From Progne subis subis (lineage: Eukaryota; Chordata; Aves; Passeriformes; Hirundinidae), in contig JAKJHU010000030.1 in NCBI GenBank assembly GCA_022316685.1, forward strand, positions 14,526,018-14,590,017: DNA of 64,000 bases, written 5' to 3'. Below, piece after piece: positions 11,001-24,000 of the stretch (positions are counted from its first letter, which is position 1; each line of letters begins with the position of its first letter). A program made the position numbers and the translations under genes. The notes below the pieces were generated by a model that did no database searches, was not told the origin of the DNA, and saw only the letters and a list, made by a program, of their open reading frames with translations.

Positions 11001-12608
11001 GTTATTTTTATTAATCATCAGCACAACCTGTAAGTGTAGAGGGAGGTTTGCAGTGGGTGGCAACAAGTGAATTCCCTTGCAATAAAGTTGTCTGGCTCGT
11101 TGCTGAAGAGGAGCGACTGGAAGAGGCAGCACTTCGCTTGCACCATTTTTGTGTCACGAGTCAGCAAACAGCAGAAGGTGGGGAAGCGAGGTCAGCTGCT
11201 CCCTGGGCAAAGGCTGCCTGACAGGGAGCATGCACATGTGCCATCACACACAGCTCAGGTGTTCATCTGCAGGGTGGAGGCAGATGCCTGTGCAGTCACG
11301 GACGCACAGATCAGGTGGCCAAAAAAAATGCAGCTGAAGATGCTTGTCCAGAACTCCAAAGCTGCAACTGAAGCTGCCACTTTTGTTTGCATTGCTTGTA
11401 TGAAAGGATTGTAATATTTTAATTGCCCTTACAAAGTTTTTAACAACCACTTCATGGCTTAATCTTCCAGTATGCATCTCTCCTGTGTACATCTGTGTGT
11501 TTGGAGCACTGACCTACTTTTCTTAACTAGCAGTGCTCCCAGGAAGCTTAGGAGGAACAAGACCCCACCTGGGTTTTTCTGTATTTGTACATCCCAGATA
11601 CAGTGCGTTAGGGTGCAGGACTGGGGCTCTTTAAGATCTCTGCAATTCAAATAAAACAATAGCAGTGGCCCTGCAGTCTGTCATCACACAGATAATAAGT
11701 CTGAAGCTGTCCCCCAGCAAACAGGCTGGCCAGAGAGTGGCAGAGCCTGTGCCAGCCTGGCAGCACTGAGGGGGTTTGTGCAGGCAGGTCGTGGTGTGGT
11801 ACCAAACCCCAGGAAAGCTGAGCCCAGGACCCCTTCGGTCTGAGCTTAAAGCAACCCAGGTCCCCACAGAGGCTGCCTCAGTGTGGCTGCCAGAATGGGT
11901 TCAGGACTGGGCAGTGGAAGCAGGCTTTGTTTTTAATTAATACAGACACAGTGACTGCGTTTCTAGCAGAGGCCAAGCGGCGAGGGACAATCGGGACATT
12001 GTTTGTGCACGGCCGCCATTAGGGCCGGCCGTGGCCTTGGGGTTTCGTTGCACACGATGAAAACAGGCTGCTGACACCGAGTTTCCTCCCACACAGCCCT
12101 GCATCCCCCGAGCCTGGTGCTGGCACCACGGCGAGCAGGGCCTGTCCTGGCACAGTCCTGCAGCGAGGAGACGGCTCGGGACCGTTTCCTGGGCAGGGTC
12201 CTTCAGCAGCAGCAGGCTCTGGTGCTCAGCTCGTGATTGATGTCTTCCCCAATGCATTTTAACCTGAGTGTTGAAATTTTCTAATTGGGAGAAATCCAGT
12301 TAAACACAAAATAAAAATAAATCGTATTTTTAAACTTGTACAAGACTAAAATGCGGCTTGGACAAAAACTCGTCACTGGGAAGTCGGTAATGACTTAAAT
12401 TAGGTGGCCTCTACTTTAATTTTGATTTTTGCTGACAAGAGGATGGATTTGCATTATACACACACTGCTTCTGCTTGGTCCATAAGATGCTGGGAAGCTC
12501 CAAGTTGGATGCTGGGGCTCCAAGTACATGATGACACACAATTTAGACATGTCAGAAGCCTTATTAAATGTAAATAGTGAGAGACCACTCAGACAACAGA
12601 GAAGAGCA

Positions 12609-12723
12609 TCACAGAATGGTTTGGATCACAAGGAACCTTTAAAGATCATCTTATTCATCACCACTGCACTGGGCAGGGCATCTTTCACTAGATCAGGTGG
12701 CTCAAAGCCTCATTTAACCAAGT
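12609..12723 (-). mobile_element. CR1 LINE 3'-end fragment
   Basis: The plus strand reads CACAGAATGGTTTGG, then AAAGATCATCTT and a motif like CACTAGATCAGGTGGCTCA. This is the reverse complement of the well-known 3' UTR end of avian CR1. The copy is short, 5'-truncated and diverged. It shows only non-coding 3' UTR and no reverse-transcriptase sequence. Confidence 0.8.
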
Positions 12724-13902
12724 CTTGGGAACTTCTGGGGCAGCAACTTAAGCAACTATAAACTCCCTGCAGTCTAAATGATTCAGTTTGCTTTTCTAAA
12801 ATACTATTATTTTTTTAAAAAGAAAGAAAAAGGAAAAACTTCATTTTTCAATCACAATTCTGCAGTGGCACCATTCCTAACCTCAAAGCACCAATTCTTA
12901 CCTTTGGGAATTTCATTTAATGTGTCACTTTGATAGTCAGCCAGCAAGTGGTGCAAGAAACCTGCAGCTGCAGAGTGAAACTCAGCACTTGCAGGGATCA
13001 CTCTAGGAAGAAAGAGTGTCACAGCACCATGTGGACCAGTACAAACTGGAAGGAAAGTCTGGGTTTTATAAGAAATCTGAGTGATTATAAACATAATGAT
13101 AATTACATTTTAATAACTTAAAAATGTAGAGACATATGCAGGTAAAATGGCAACCAAGGTAAGTAATATTTATGCATTATATTTGTAATCAGCAGAAATT
13201 CAACCACTTAAACATTCTTCATCTTCTTGTAGCCCTGGATATTCTTAGGTAGCAAAAAGAGGCATCCTGAAATCTTTCCAGTTTACAGAAGGAGAAAAGA
13301 ATAAATTTCAGAAGTACATAAGGCAACATTGTAGGAAGTTCACTTGGCATCTTGTTAACAAGGATGGAAAGGAACTTTTTTACTGTCTGCTGGGTAAAAA
13401 GAGAAACTTGAGTTGAAAATCTTCTGTACTCATTCGGTCAGAGACTAATGGAAAGCAGTTATGAATAGGGTCTGTGGCTCTTGAGCATAACTCTGAAAAT
13501 ATCCATAATACAGCAGGAAAAGTGAATGTATTCAGTGGAAGCAAGGGAATGTGAGATACGCGGTGAAGGAATGAAAAAGCAGCATAAAAGCACCAGGCAG
13601 GGTTTCTCTGGTGTTCTGCAGTTGAACCCTGTCCCAATCAGATTATTGCAAGCTCTGGCTAGGACAGAGGTAAGAGCTGAGTGACCGGGTAATTGTCAGA
13701 GCAAATCACACAGCACGCCTTGAGCACAGCAAGCAAAAGCAGGGGGGGCTGTGGCTTTCTTATTTCCCTCACACTGATGCACCAAAATGGTAGTTACAAT
13801 TATATTAACATTCTCATAATTTACATGTACCTAACACATCCAACAAGCTGGCTCAGGCATGGTAAATGGGACATCTTTCCTCAGTACACAAAACCCTTAC
13901 CT

Positions 13903-13942
<40 letters not shown>

Positions 13943-14429
13943 TCTTCCTTAAAAGTCTGGATCATCCCAGACATCCCAGTGTGCAGCAGTTTTAATCTAA
14001 AAAATAATTAGCTTTGCAAACATCTATAAAACAGCTAAAGAAATAATAGCATTAACCCAAGTTTATGGACAGAGAAACTGATATGTATGTAGGTATTGAT
14101 AAGACTGCTGAATAAATGTTGGCCTAGTCTTGACTTCCCAGCAAGGAAGCTTCATTTTATATTTGTATCAAATCATTGCTGTTTCACTGGCATTTCTAAG
14201 CCTTTCACCCTCTACAAGGGGCAAAGGCACAAGGGCAGAAATGAACAGCCTGAGACTGGGGATCCTCAGATTCCTCATCCACACAGTCCTCCCAGGACCT
14301 CTGTCTTCTCCAGCCCAACTCTCCAGGCAAAGCTTTCACCTTCCTGCCTTAATTCCTTCCACCTCTAAGTCTCTTCCTGAACATCCTCCATCCATCTTCC
14401 TTTCGCAGAGACCCATTTTAGGCAGTGGT
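12724..14429. other. Intergenic, no gene seen
   Basis: AT-rich sequence with no recognisable exon, RNA gene or clear repeat apart from the T32 run at 13908-13939. Open frames are short and show no family features. Confidence 0.55.
13908..13939. repeat. Poly(T) run, 32 nt
   Basis: Thirty-two consecutive T. It may be the A-tail of an old minus-strand retroposed sequence or a simple homopolymer. The flanks were not recognised. Confidence 0.9.
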
Positions 14430-14897
14430 GTGGTTTAACCCCAGCTGGCACCTCCACCCTACACAGCTGCTCACTCACTCACCCTCAGCTGAATGGGGAG
14501 GAGAATTGCGAGGATAGAAGTGGGAAAACTTGTGGGTTGGGATAAAGACAGTTTAATAGAAAAAGCTGAAGCAAACAAGGAATTCATTAACCACATCCCA
14601 TGGGCAGGCAGGTGTTCAGCCATCTCCAGGAGAACAGGGCCCCACCACATGTTAACAGTGACTTGGGAAAACAAACACCATCACTCGGAGCATCCCACTC
14701 TTCCTTCTTCCCCAGCTTTTATTGCTGAGGATGGCCAATGATTTGGGATATTACAGAATCATAAGCGTAGTTTAAGTTGGAAGGGATCTTGCCATATTCA
14801 ACTCAATGAAGCACAAATCCAAAACATGCCCCTAAACCAGCTACTGTAAAGAAAATTAACTCTACCATGACCAAAACCAGCACAGGGAACCCCAGGA
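14430..14897 (+). mobile_element. Avian ERV/LTR-like repeat fragment, interrupted
   Basis: The block begins GTGGTTTAACCCCAGC, has AAGACAGTTTAATAG and CCATGGGCAGGCAGGTGTTC in the middle, and ends GAAAATTAACTCTACC followed by CAGCACAGGGAACCCC. I recognise this order from an abundant interspersed LTR-type repeat of bird genomes. A central part appears to be missing and is replaced by a CR1-like piece at about 14752-14812. No retroviral coding sequence is present. The family name is from memory and should be checked with a repeat library. Confidence 0.55.
14752..14812 (-). mobile_element. CR1-like fragment inside the LTR-like repeat
   Basis: ACAGAATCATAAG, then TTTAAGTTGGAAGGGATCTTG and CATATTCAACTC, match the 3' end of CR1 in reverse complement. 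The LTR-like sequence resumes right after it with AGCACAAATCC. The piece is about 60 bp and strongly diverged. Confidence 0.6.
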
Positions 14898-16359
14898 GGA
14901 GGTGCCAGATGCTTCCCCCAGTCTGGGTAGCATTTCTAGCCATTGCTGCAGCTGCTCTTTTATTCCCACACAGAGGGGATTCCCTTTTCTGTTATAGTAG
15001 GAAGACAAAGCGTGCCAAGGGTTGCTTTATAAACACATCAGCACATGCAATTAAACCCCTCATGGTTTAAGGAGTCTTGGTACCTCCTCAGACCAAGAAG
15101 CCATTCAGGTTCTTTGGCCTCCCTGACCCTCTCACACCAAATCCTTAATACCAAAAGGCATTTAGCCACACAGTGGCATGTAACGTATATCTGTACCTAA
15201 ATGTTCAGATGTGACATACTTTACTGTTTAAGTCCTCCCATAACCCCAGCAGCCCCTGTCATCTCAGTGCTGGGGCAGGAATTTAAATCATCACAAACTG
15301 TGATAGATTGGTATAGTTATTCATTATTGTTTGTGACACATTTGGAGATGGCCATGCTAAGAGCAAGGGGACACAACTGGAGCATCTGTGACAGAAACAG
15401 GATGCCAGAGGTTTCGGTTCTGTTAGCTCCATTATACAGAGGATGGGTAGAAATACTCCAGATTGAGAAGCACAGCTCCAAACCTCTTGCCCAGACTCAG
15501 CTACCACCATACTTTAACCACAGCTGAGCAAACAGCAGGCAAAGAGCACTTATGTTGAGGTGAGGGTCCAGAGTTTGACCCAGCATGGCCCAGGTGAAGA
15601 GTCCAGAGCCAGAAGTGCAAGCCAAGACCTATCCCTGCATCTGATGGCTGGCATGCTCTAAGGCTCCCTTATTAAGGATTTAAACAAAAGGAATTTTAAT
15701 CTTTTTTCTTTCTTTTTAATGCCAGCATTTGAATAGGGAGGGGGAATGGAAATTTTAACACAAAGCACAAACACTGAAGGTCATGGAAAGGCAAGGAAGA
15801 CATTGTCTCCATTAATATTAAAAGGAAGACTAACCCTGCTGTATCAGAGAAAAAAAAAAATGAATACTTCTTTTGATTGGGAAGAAAGTTTCTCCATGCC
15901 TGGTTGCAGTGCAGCACTGTGCCTCGGAGACTGCTGCAGCTGAGAGCAAGGAGAATTAATTACTTTGCTTTTTGAAGCATGGACTTCTCCGCTCTGCTGT
16001 GCCAGCTTCAAAAATGATAAGCACTCATCCAAAGAGCAGAGTTTTGTCCTCTGGTATGGGAGCTTTGACCATCTAAATCACTGGAGGCTGCTGAATCTTT
16101 GTTTTGTTTTGTTCATACTTGGCCTGCACTTGAACCTGGACAGCACTGCTTTCTTCAGACTCACAGAGAGCAATTTGGTGCCACCTCAGGGAGGGACGCT
16201 GGACCGAGCACTGTGCTGGCCACAAAGTGCCGTGGTGTCACTGTGCTCAGCACTGTCCTGGGGTGGGGCTGCTGCCACCACAGCCCCATGGCCAGACAAG
16301 GCTTTGCCAAACATGAATCCATCTCCAAATCACCTCCTCTCAGAGGATTTTTCTTTCAC
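14898..16359. other. Intergenic, no gene seen
   Basis: No credible exon, RNA gene or recognisable repeat. The open frames (up to about 108 codons) have no domain signature. Confidence 0.5.
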
Positions 16360-16435
16360 TAGAATCACCGAATATGCTGAGTTGGAAGGGACCCATCAGG
16401 ATCACTGAGTCAAATTCCTGCCTCTGCCTGGGAAT
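16360..16435 (-). mobile_element. CR1 LINE 3'-end remnant
   Basis: AGAATCACCGAATATGCTGA followed by GTTGGAAGGGACCCATCAGG and GATCACTGAGT is a diverged reverse-complement CR1 3' end. Short and old. Confidence 0.65.
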
Positions 16436-16599
16436 GATACCCTGTGGCTGAGTTTCAAGGGTGTTGGGGAGGATGAAGCCAGAAAGCCCTATAAATATGA
16501 TTGCTTAGGCTCTGAGAATGTGAAACCTGTAACTGAGATAGAATTGAAGGTAAGTTTTGATGTTTGAGATGTCCTAGCTACTGGAAAACAGTTATGTGA

Positions 16600-17000
16600 C
16601 CAGCTGAAGGTCACCTGCAGCCAGACCCAGAAGGTCAAATGGAATGTCCTGTCTCACCCCAATGTATGGTTCATCCCACACCTGTACTCCTCCCCTGAAG
16701 TATCAGGTATCTGTAACCCCATTGGCCCAAGTCCTGTTCCAGCCCACCTTGAAGACCCCTGATAGGGGGTCCCGAGGGGGCTGGATGCTCTCTTTGCCTG
16801 GCACCCTTCCCCGAGGACTTTCCCTTCTTGGAATTCCCTCTCCCTACCTCTCCCTTCCCCCACTCCCTAGGCCTTGCCACAAGCTGCAGTCTGGCAGCTC
16901 AGAGCAAGGCCTCCCATCCTTTACAATAAACCTCATCTTCTAAAACCCAACTTCAGAGATCTCTCTTCTACATTATCCACACCGTCCCAGAGTCCACAGC
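16600..17000 (+). mobile_element. Possible LTR-like segment with poly(A) signal
   Basis: This C-rich segment differs in composition from its flanks. It holds a T/C-rich block (about 16800-16870) and ACAATAAACCTCATCTTC with AATAAA at 16925-16930, then AGATCTCTCTTC. That order resembles the R/U5 part of some vertebrate LTRs. I see no clear TG...CA ends, no second copy and no retroviral coding sequence, so the call is tentative. Confidence 0.2.
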
Positions 17001-17770
17001 AGAGAAGTAATTTCTACACAAGGGCATTTCAGCATCTAAACAAAAGTGAAGTACTCCTCTCTCTGAGGGAGCAGGTGGTGGCACTGAACAATGTCTTCAG
17101 CACTTTGTCCTCAATAGGCAGCAGCAGAATAGGCTTATTGATAATGTGTTTGGCCTTTTGGTCTATTTTGTTGAGTCTCTTATACCTACCAGTCCTAATT
17201 ATTCATTTAGATGATTACTTTTTTTTTAATACAAGTGACTTGGGAACTGAAGTCTTACAGGTTGATGAAGCTTCCCTCCTTTACTCCCAAATAACTTCCA
17301 GGTGGCCCTTAGCAGGAGAGAAATGTTTTAACTCAGTAAAAGCACAACCCACTAATTCAGGGTATCTGCAGATGCTGCTGCACTGACCTTCATCAGGCAA
17401 AATTACACAGTGTTTAAATTTTCACCATAGTGTTGACACCCCTTCTGAAAAAGATGAGTTCCCACCTCTCCCAAAGCCACCCAAAGATATTTGTGGGCAT
17501 CTGCAGCTTCAGCTTGCCAGAGTCATAACTCCTAGCGTTCTTCCTCATCCCAGGTTTTGGCAAAAGCTGTTGATTTACCCAAGCAGTTGTAAAAGAACCT
17601 AAGGGCACAAGCATGGGGCAGTTTTTAAATGAAAAAACTGGCCTGCTTTAAACTGACTCTTCCAGCAACAATCAGTGAATGTCATTCCAGTTCTCTGTAG
17701 AGCCAAAACCGGTATCTCCTCAGCATCCTGCACACTGAAGTTCTTAACTCATCTTCACATCCACAGCATT

Positions 17771-17809
17771 AATAATAAAAAGAATAATAAAAAGAATGAT
17801 AAAAAGAAT
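17771..17809. repeat. Short tandem repeat, 12-nt unit, about 3.3 copies
   Basis: The unit AATAATAAAAAG occurs twice exactly and a third time as AATGATAAAAAG, followed by a partial unit AAT. Confidence 0.9.
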
Positions 17810-20800
17810 CCAACATGCCAAGCATAAGACTACATACTACTCTGCTACTTGGAGCTTATCAGGTTTTATCATCCATTTCTTGATGCCAGCTAGAACTGTC
17901 TGATTTCCATGCCTTGCAGAACTTACATTAATTCAATACTACTGAAACATGGTCACCAACACCTAAGCAAGTCAAGGATCAAGCTGAGAGAGAAGAAAAA
18001 TCAGCATTTCTTTTCAATCATGCTCTCTCTGAATTATCTTATGCCGGTAACCATTTCTTAATTGACACTCATGCTTGTTGAACACTAGATCAGTCCTTAA
18101 TTATGACCCCAGGCTAAGAGCTTCTTAAACCCATCACCATTCAGGTTGCCAGACAGATGTACAGGGGTGGGGAAAGAAACAGTTATGCCCAAATAGTCTC
18201 TGTAGTAGCTGTTATTCAAAAAGAGAAACTGCAGGTCTAAGGCACCAATATAATTTTTCTTTTAAGTCTCTTCCCACCCTTATTCCCCAGATCTTTACCA
18301 GGGCTGCAGTGCCAGTGGCTTTTTTTCTGGCAAACACATAGTAAAGCTGAAGCCTGACACACAGTGGCATACTCAGAAAAAAAATGCAAGTCTACAAAAT
18401 TGCCCTTATTTATTGGCTTTACAATTGCTCCCTGCCTGGAAGCACCTAAGAGCAAGATTACCTTTTGGCATATACTTAACAAAGGTTGCAATTTTAACAT
18501 ACTACTCTAAAAGGGGAAAAGATTCAATTTTCATAGGTCAGAGAGTGAGTGGTTTGGTCCATAGATTATTTTACACCACAAAATCAAAGGTGAAAAAAAG
18601 GCAAAGCAGTGATACAGCGAGGTACATATCCGGCATAAATGATCCTGGCAGTGGTGACAGTGCTGAGTTAAAGAATGCCAAATGTGAGGGAGATGCCATG
18701 TGCTGTCCTGCCCCTCCCCTGTCTGATGGGGACACACAGCCCTGCCCCACTGTCCCACACCCTGCTGCCCAAATGGTACTTCCAGGGCAGGGTGTTGCAC
18801 CAAAGTCCCCAGAGACCAAGCAGGAATGAGCCCTTCTACATGCATTAAAAACCAGATCAACCCATAGAGTGTGGCTGAATTCCCCCTGGCTTTTCAGCCA
18901 TGAGGGCATTAGGACTAAACTACTCTTGGACAGCCTTCCCCAGGTTCAGAGTGGTCACAGAGGAACAATCACTTTCCTGCTTCTTACTCTTTTCCCCCGG
19001 ATTCCTTCTGCTTTCCCTCTCCTTCAGTAACATGCCCATGCATCTTCTTCAGCAGGGCTTTTCCTCTAAAAAATGCAGCCAGGGGTCATGATCAATCACA
19101 GAGTTTTCCATACTTCATTTCCCTGCTCATTGTCCTGTGCCACTTGTTGGGAACCTTATCTTCATGAGCTGGTCTTATCCTGACTCAATTACACATTAAC
19201 AGAAACTCTCCTTACTCAGCAGGATTTCCTGGTGGCTTCAGAGGGCAGCTCTGTGGAATGAGCCAGCCTTGGAAGTCACTGATCTCATTCAAGATGCACG
19301 AGGGGACATGGAAAGGTCAAAGAGAACTTGAGGAACTGGCAGGAGCAGATTTAAAGGACAAAGACTTTCTACAGGGGAGCAAACTCATTAGTTTATGTTG
19401 TTTGTATTAAATTATACAGGAAATATTCAGGCCCGATGAGCTGTGCTCTAATAGCAGCTACAGAGCTGTCCAAGATCCTTCAGCACAGAAACTACATCCA
19501 GCTAAAACATCCCCCTGCCCACTTAGCTACTTAACCAGATAATACTGCCCTAGGGCCTGTTGCCAACTGTCTGCTTTCAAGAAATTAGACTGATACAGTT
19601 CCTAGAGATTTATCAGACCTTCAAAGTGCAGTATCACCACACTTACACCTCCAACAGAAGACCTTCTCCTTTAATTCTACTGTCACCTTGCCCAGGAAGG
19701 TTACATGACATCAACTCGTATCAATGGCTCTTACTAGTTTTTTCTTTTCTTCAAAGATGCATTACACAGAAGAATCTGCTATTTGAAAACAACACAATAA
19801 TGGGTGCATGATGGGAGGGAATGCTTTTCTAGAGGTGGGAAAAGTAATTCCACAGTGGGTGGATCTGTGAACCCCACAAATACATCTCTTGTGAAGGCAA
19901 TGGTTCATCCAAGGAGTTACAGCCTGGTGAGACCTCCCAGTGTCACACAGTCCAGGTGAGAAGCAAGCAGAGCTCACCATTTGGGCAATCACAGCTTCCC
20001 TTCTGTTTGGGAAGAGTGATATGTCTGCAAATGACTGCACACTCCCCTCTGTTCCCAAAACAGTCCATGCACATCTCCATGGCGTGGCTCTGAAGTACAG
20101 AAACAAAGAGAAGGTTTGGAGAAGCCATCAGATGCTCAGTTAAAACAGCTAGAAAAAGATTGGGTAAGACAGAAAGCACAAAAACTCTTCTTCCGAAGTA
20201 GCAACTCCAAAAGCTTCTGTGGCATTTAAGGACAAGAATTCTTGAGTTAAACTAGTCACATTCGTCAGACCATCTGAGAGAACAAGTAGCTGATACCTGG
20301 AAAATAGAGATGGATGTAAACAAGGGAAGAAGTATTAAACTGGTTATCACCTAAAGGGGTGAAAAAAAAATAGAGATTAGTAATTTACTGCCTGCATGAC
20401 AGCCAGCATAAGAGGCAAGGAAAGATCATAAATTGCTATAAACACAGTATTGCTAGTGGGCACACGATTTTAAGCAGCAAGGCTCAACTTCTGACAGTGG
20501 TTTTGGAGATCTTTATATATGATGGCTGTCACAACAGGCAAAGGGTGAAGAGTCCCTGTTACAGCCTGCCCAGGCTCTCCAAACAAACAAGGATTTGCAT
20601 TCTGCAAGTCCATCTGAAGGCCCTGTAAGTCTTGTCTGCTTCTGCAAAATGCAGGCAGCAGGTGTGGGTCCAATGCAGTAGAGCTGAGGATAACCCTCCT
20701 CTTCCTCCTGTGCTATTGTGAAACATTAAAGTTGGCCCTAATGCTTTAAGTGCAGTTTCAGATGAAAAAGAAGGAAGGTAGATTCAAATGAAATAATACT

Positions 20801-21030
20801 GCTCTAATTATAATATACCGGAAAACTGAAAGTCAGATTGTAAATACCCCAATGAGAGCAACAGACACGCTAGGAAGCTTTCATGATGAATACAGAAACT
20901 GCTCAGAAGCTACAGGTTCTTAAACCCCTTCAGGTACTCTGTGCTCAGGGAGCAAAGGAGATAGAAACACATTGACCCAATGATTCAAGTAAGGCCTTTG
21001 TCCAACATGCAATTCTCATCTCAGACAAGA

Positions 21031-21048
21031 TTTTTTTTTTTTTTTTTT
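21031..21048. repeat. Poly(T) run, 18 nt
   Basis: Eighteen consecutive T followed by AAGTTTTATTG. Simple homopolymer. Confidence 0.9.
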
Positions 21049-24000
21049 AAGTTTTATTGCAGTGATAAGCCACCACCACCATAACAGCTCTGGAAACAAA
21101 GGCTGCAGAAATGTTTTGTCCCAATTAAAAAAGTAGGCTTTGATTTCAGCTTTTAAGGGTTGACTTGAACTTTAAAACAAAACAGAAAACCCATTATACT
21201 TCCTAAGATAACTAACTGAAATGTCATTTTAGAAATAAAAACCTGAAGCATTTCAACCTCATCAGTATCACCCAAATAAAATACTCTCATGTTGCAACCC
21301 CACCTCCCCCCATACACAATTTCTTTGCAATCCTGTTCCAGTGAAACCTGTAAATGTTGCAGGCACACACAGGTCTGATCTCCAGCTAAGAACCTCCCTT
21401 CTGCACACACAGAGACTTTGCCCCTTTTTTTTCAGATTAGGAGCCTTTCCTTCTACAGCATTCAGGAACAGCAGTTTTCTATTGTTTTCTCAAGAAGCTT
21501 TCCTGAAATACCCTGGGAAAGGCTGCACTCAAGAGGTGGCAAACCAGGGCCTCCTCAAAATGATATGGCCACTTCCTCCTCCTTGTTTGTCCCATTCCCT
21601 CCTGGGTTGTACAACCCCACCAGTTTAACCTAACCAACTAAGGAAAGTCAAATAAATCAAACTTACTGTCAGGTCACACCTCCCACTGTTCCCATTCCTC
21701 TTAGCTTCTGTGGATTTTTTTGGCACATTGAGGTGTGCTGGTCTCCCTGGGGAGCCCCTGCCCCTGGCTATATTCATCTTGTACTACCAAAGCCAAAGCA
21801 GATGTTGATACAGCTAGAGAGGAATGTCTGTCCTTGTGAATGAGCAAGGGCTCCACTACAGTTAGAATATTGCTAAGACAGAGCTGCAGAGTAGAAAAAA
21901 ACCCCAAATATTGCTGTGTTGGATGATCCAGAGCACTCCTAATTACAGCAGTTTGAACTTTTAACTTTTGCACTTCTGCTTGTAGATCTCAACCAAGTTC
22001 TTCTAAGAACATCAATGCCTAAAGAAGTCATCTGGTTTCTGAATTTACACGATACAAGGGCCGAAAGAACAATAAATACTCTTTATGCCATCAGCTGCAT
22101 AAAGCTTTGTGGTCTTCAAGCTTCTCAAAGCTGCCCCAGAATCTGCTTTCCTTTTTCAACATTAATTGGATTTTGATCTTACATACATTGGGGAAGAAAA
22201 GCGAGACAGAACAGAAAACATGACAAGATTAACTTTCCTAGATGTTTATACATTCAAAACCTCAAACCCCCTAGCAGCCGAGCTTTGAATCAGATTTTAA
22301 GAAATATTATTCTGTATGTAAAAGCTCCAGTGAAAACACCAAAACATTAGCATCAGTTGAAATTGCTCCTTAGCTTAAGCCCATAAAACAAATAGGGCCA
22401 ATGCCCAAGGCACACACATGCCATTTTTTTGCAGTTGCTTAAATTCTTAACAGCAATAATCACAGGCAGCTCAGAGTCAATAGACAACTGCTTAGAAAGA
22501 CCCGTAAAGGGATCTAACAGGCACAGGATCAAGGCTTCTTTCCAGCCCAAGGCACATCCCTGAGACCAGCTGGGGGTACAAATACTAAGCAGTGCCTCCC
22601 TTTGCCCCTCCACCTTCTGTGGAGTTAAGGATTCAGTAGATAAGGACAGAGACAGGTGCTGCTTTCCTTTGCAGTCTGAATGGAGACTGCCGCTTTATGA
22701 GCCCATATTGCAGATAAAAAAGCACTTTGAAAAACATTCTTTGATCAATTAATACAATCCCTGACTAATGTCTTTCTTTCCCATTCTCAAGTCCAGTTAA
22801 AACCACAACTTCTCAGTCATTTTAGATCCCTTCCTGACTGATTAAAAATATTTTCTCACCTGACAAACAGTACCTTAGGCTTTTCTACCTCATTCATACA
22901 CCAACATCCCACTACTTTCCCCCTTCAAAAAAAAGAAGCCACGATGTAACCCAAATGACATTTCCCCATCACAGTACCTGTTCCTCACAGCCTGGGGCAA
23001 TGAGCACACCCTCCCAAGCCCCAGGAACTGAAGCAGTTTTGGATTGCACTGATCCGAGATCCTCTGTTCTGTAGGAACCACGCTGTGCAGGAGGGGCACT
23101 CTGCAGACTGCAGGAGGAGGCGGCAGCCCCTGCAGCCTAACCCCCACGTGCCCTCGGTGAACTCCACACCCCATGGCCCGAGGGAGCTTTCACAGCATCA
23201 ACACTGAGCAGTGCCAGGCCAGTCAGCCTTAACGAAGACAAGCGCTGCAAAAAGCCTTTCCAGTTGGAATAGGTGAGGGAGCTTTGATTTTAGAGGCTGA
23301 GGGGTGTGTTAGGGTTAACTACTAACTAGCCTGGGGCTTATTAGGGAGGACTAACTGATTCACTAACTTGAAACCAAAGGGAAACAAACTGCAAAGAAAC
23401 TTCCTCCATTTAACTAAAGGCCACAAGGTGACCTGAACTTCTGTCGTGTGAAGAGATCTACCAAGCAGCTTGGCAAGCCCAAGGGTTGTCACAGGCATCC
23501 TCACATTTCCAGGGGCAAAGACAAGTCAATGAAACCATTAGCAGAGGGATCTAGCTGCTGTCCTTTAATCCAGTCCAAGGATTAAATACACACATCCTCT
23601 TAAGAAGTATTTGCAACCATTCAGATGCAAGAGGACTACTTCCAGTGGTTTTGATTCTGAATGCTATCTCCAGTGGCCATGATCCTCATCACAAAGGGCT
23701 AGGATTGGTCTGCCAGTCACAGAGATGTAGCCTTAAAATCTGGTTTGATTCTAATGGCATTTTGAAAGTGCTTTGTCCTTTGGAGAAGGGGCAAAATAAA
23801 ATAAAAAAATGAAGCACCAGAATTAAGATTTCATCATCACTTTCCCCCTCCCCCCTGCCCAACATCAAGAAGATTCTGCAGAGGCCTTGCCAGCATCCCA
23901 CAGCTATAGCTCTTTCATGCACTTTTGCTCCCAAGTAGTGTAATCACTCCTAGATCCTGTTCCAGATGATGAAAGGGTGAGTCGTGGCTGCAAATGAAAT

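Larger units (their letters stand above)
4472..12608. other. ZHX2 downstream intron or intergenic DNA, no gene seen
   Basis: About 8 kb without a credible coding exon. Visible items are A19 at 4839-4857, G18 at 5049-5066, A-rich sequence at about 5600-5635, T-rich tracts at about 9950-10010, and AATAAA motifs at 5941, 10604 and 10648. A pyrimidine-rich AG at 9736 followed by U-rich sequence up to AATAAA at 10604-10609 could be a 3' UTR-only last exon of ZHX2, but this is weak. Open frames here are short and patternless. Confidence 0.5.

Noticed and set aside
16874..17386. A 170-codon open frame with one hydrophobic stretch
   Set aside because: There is a single possible membrane span, no family motif and no splice or promoter context. 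It overlaps the LTR-like segment, so it is most likely chance.
18413..18829. A 138-codon open frame
   Set aside because: No recognisable domain, low-complexity composition and no gene context.
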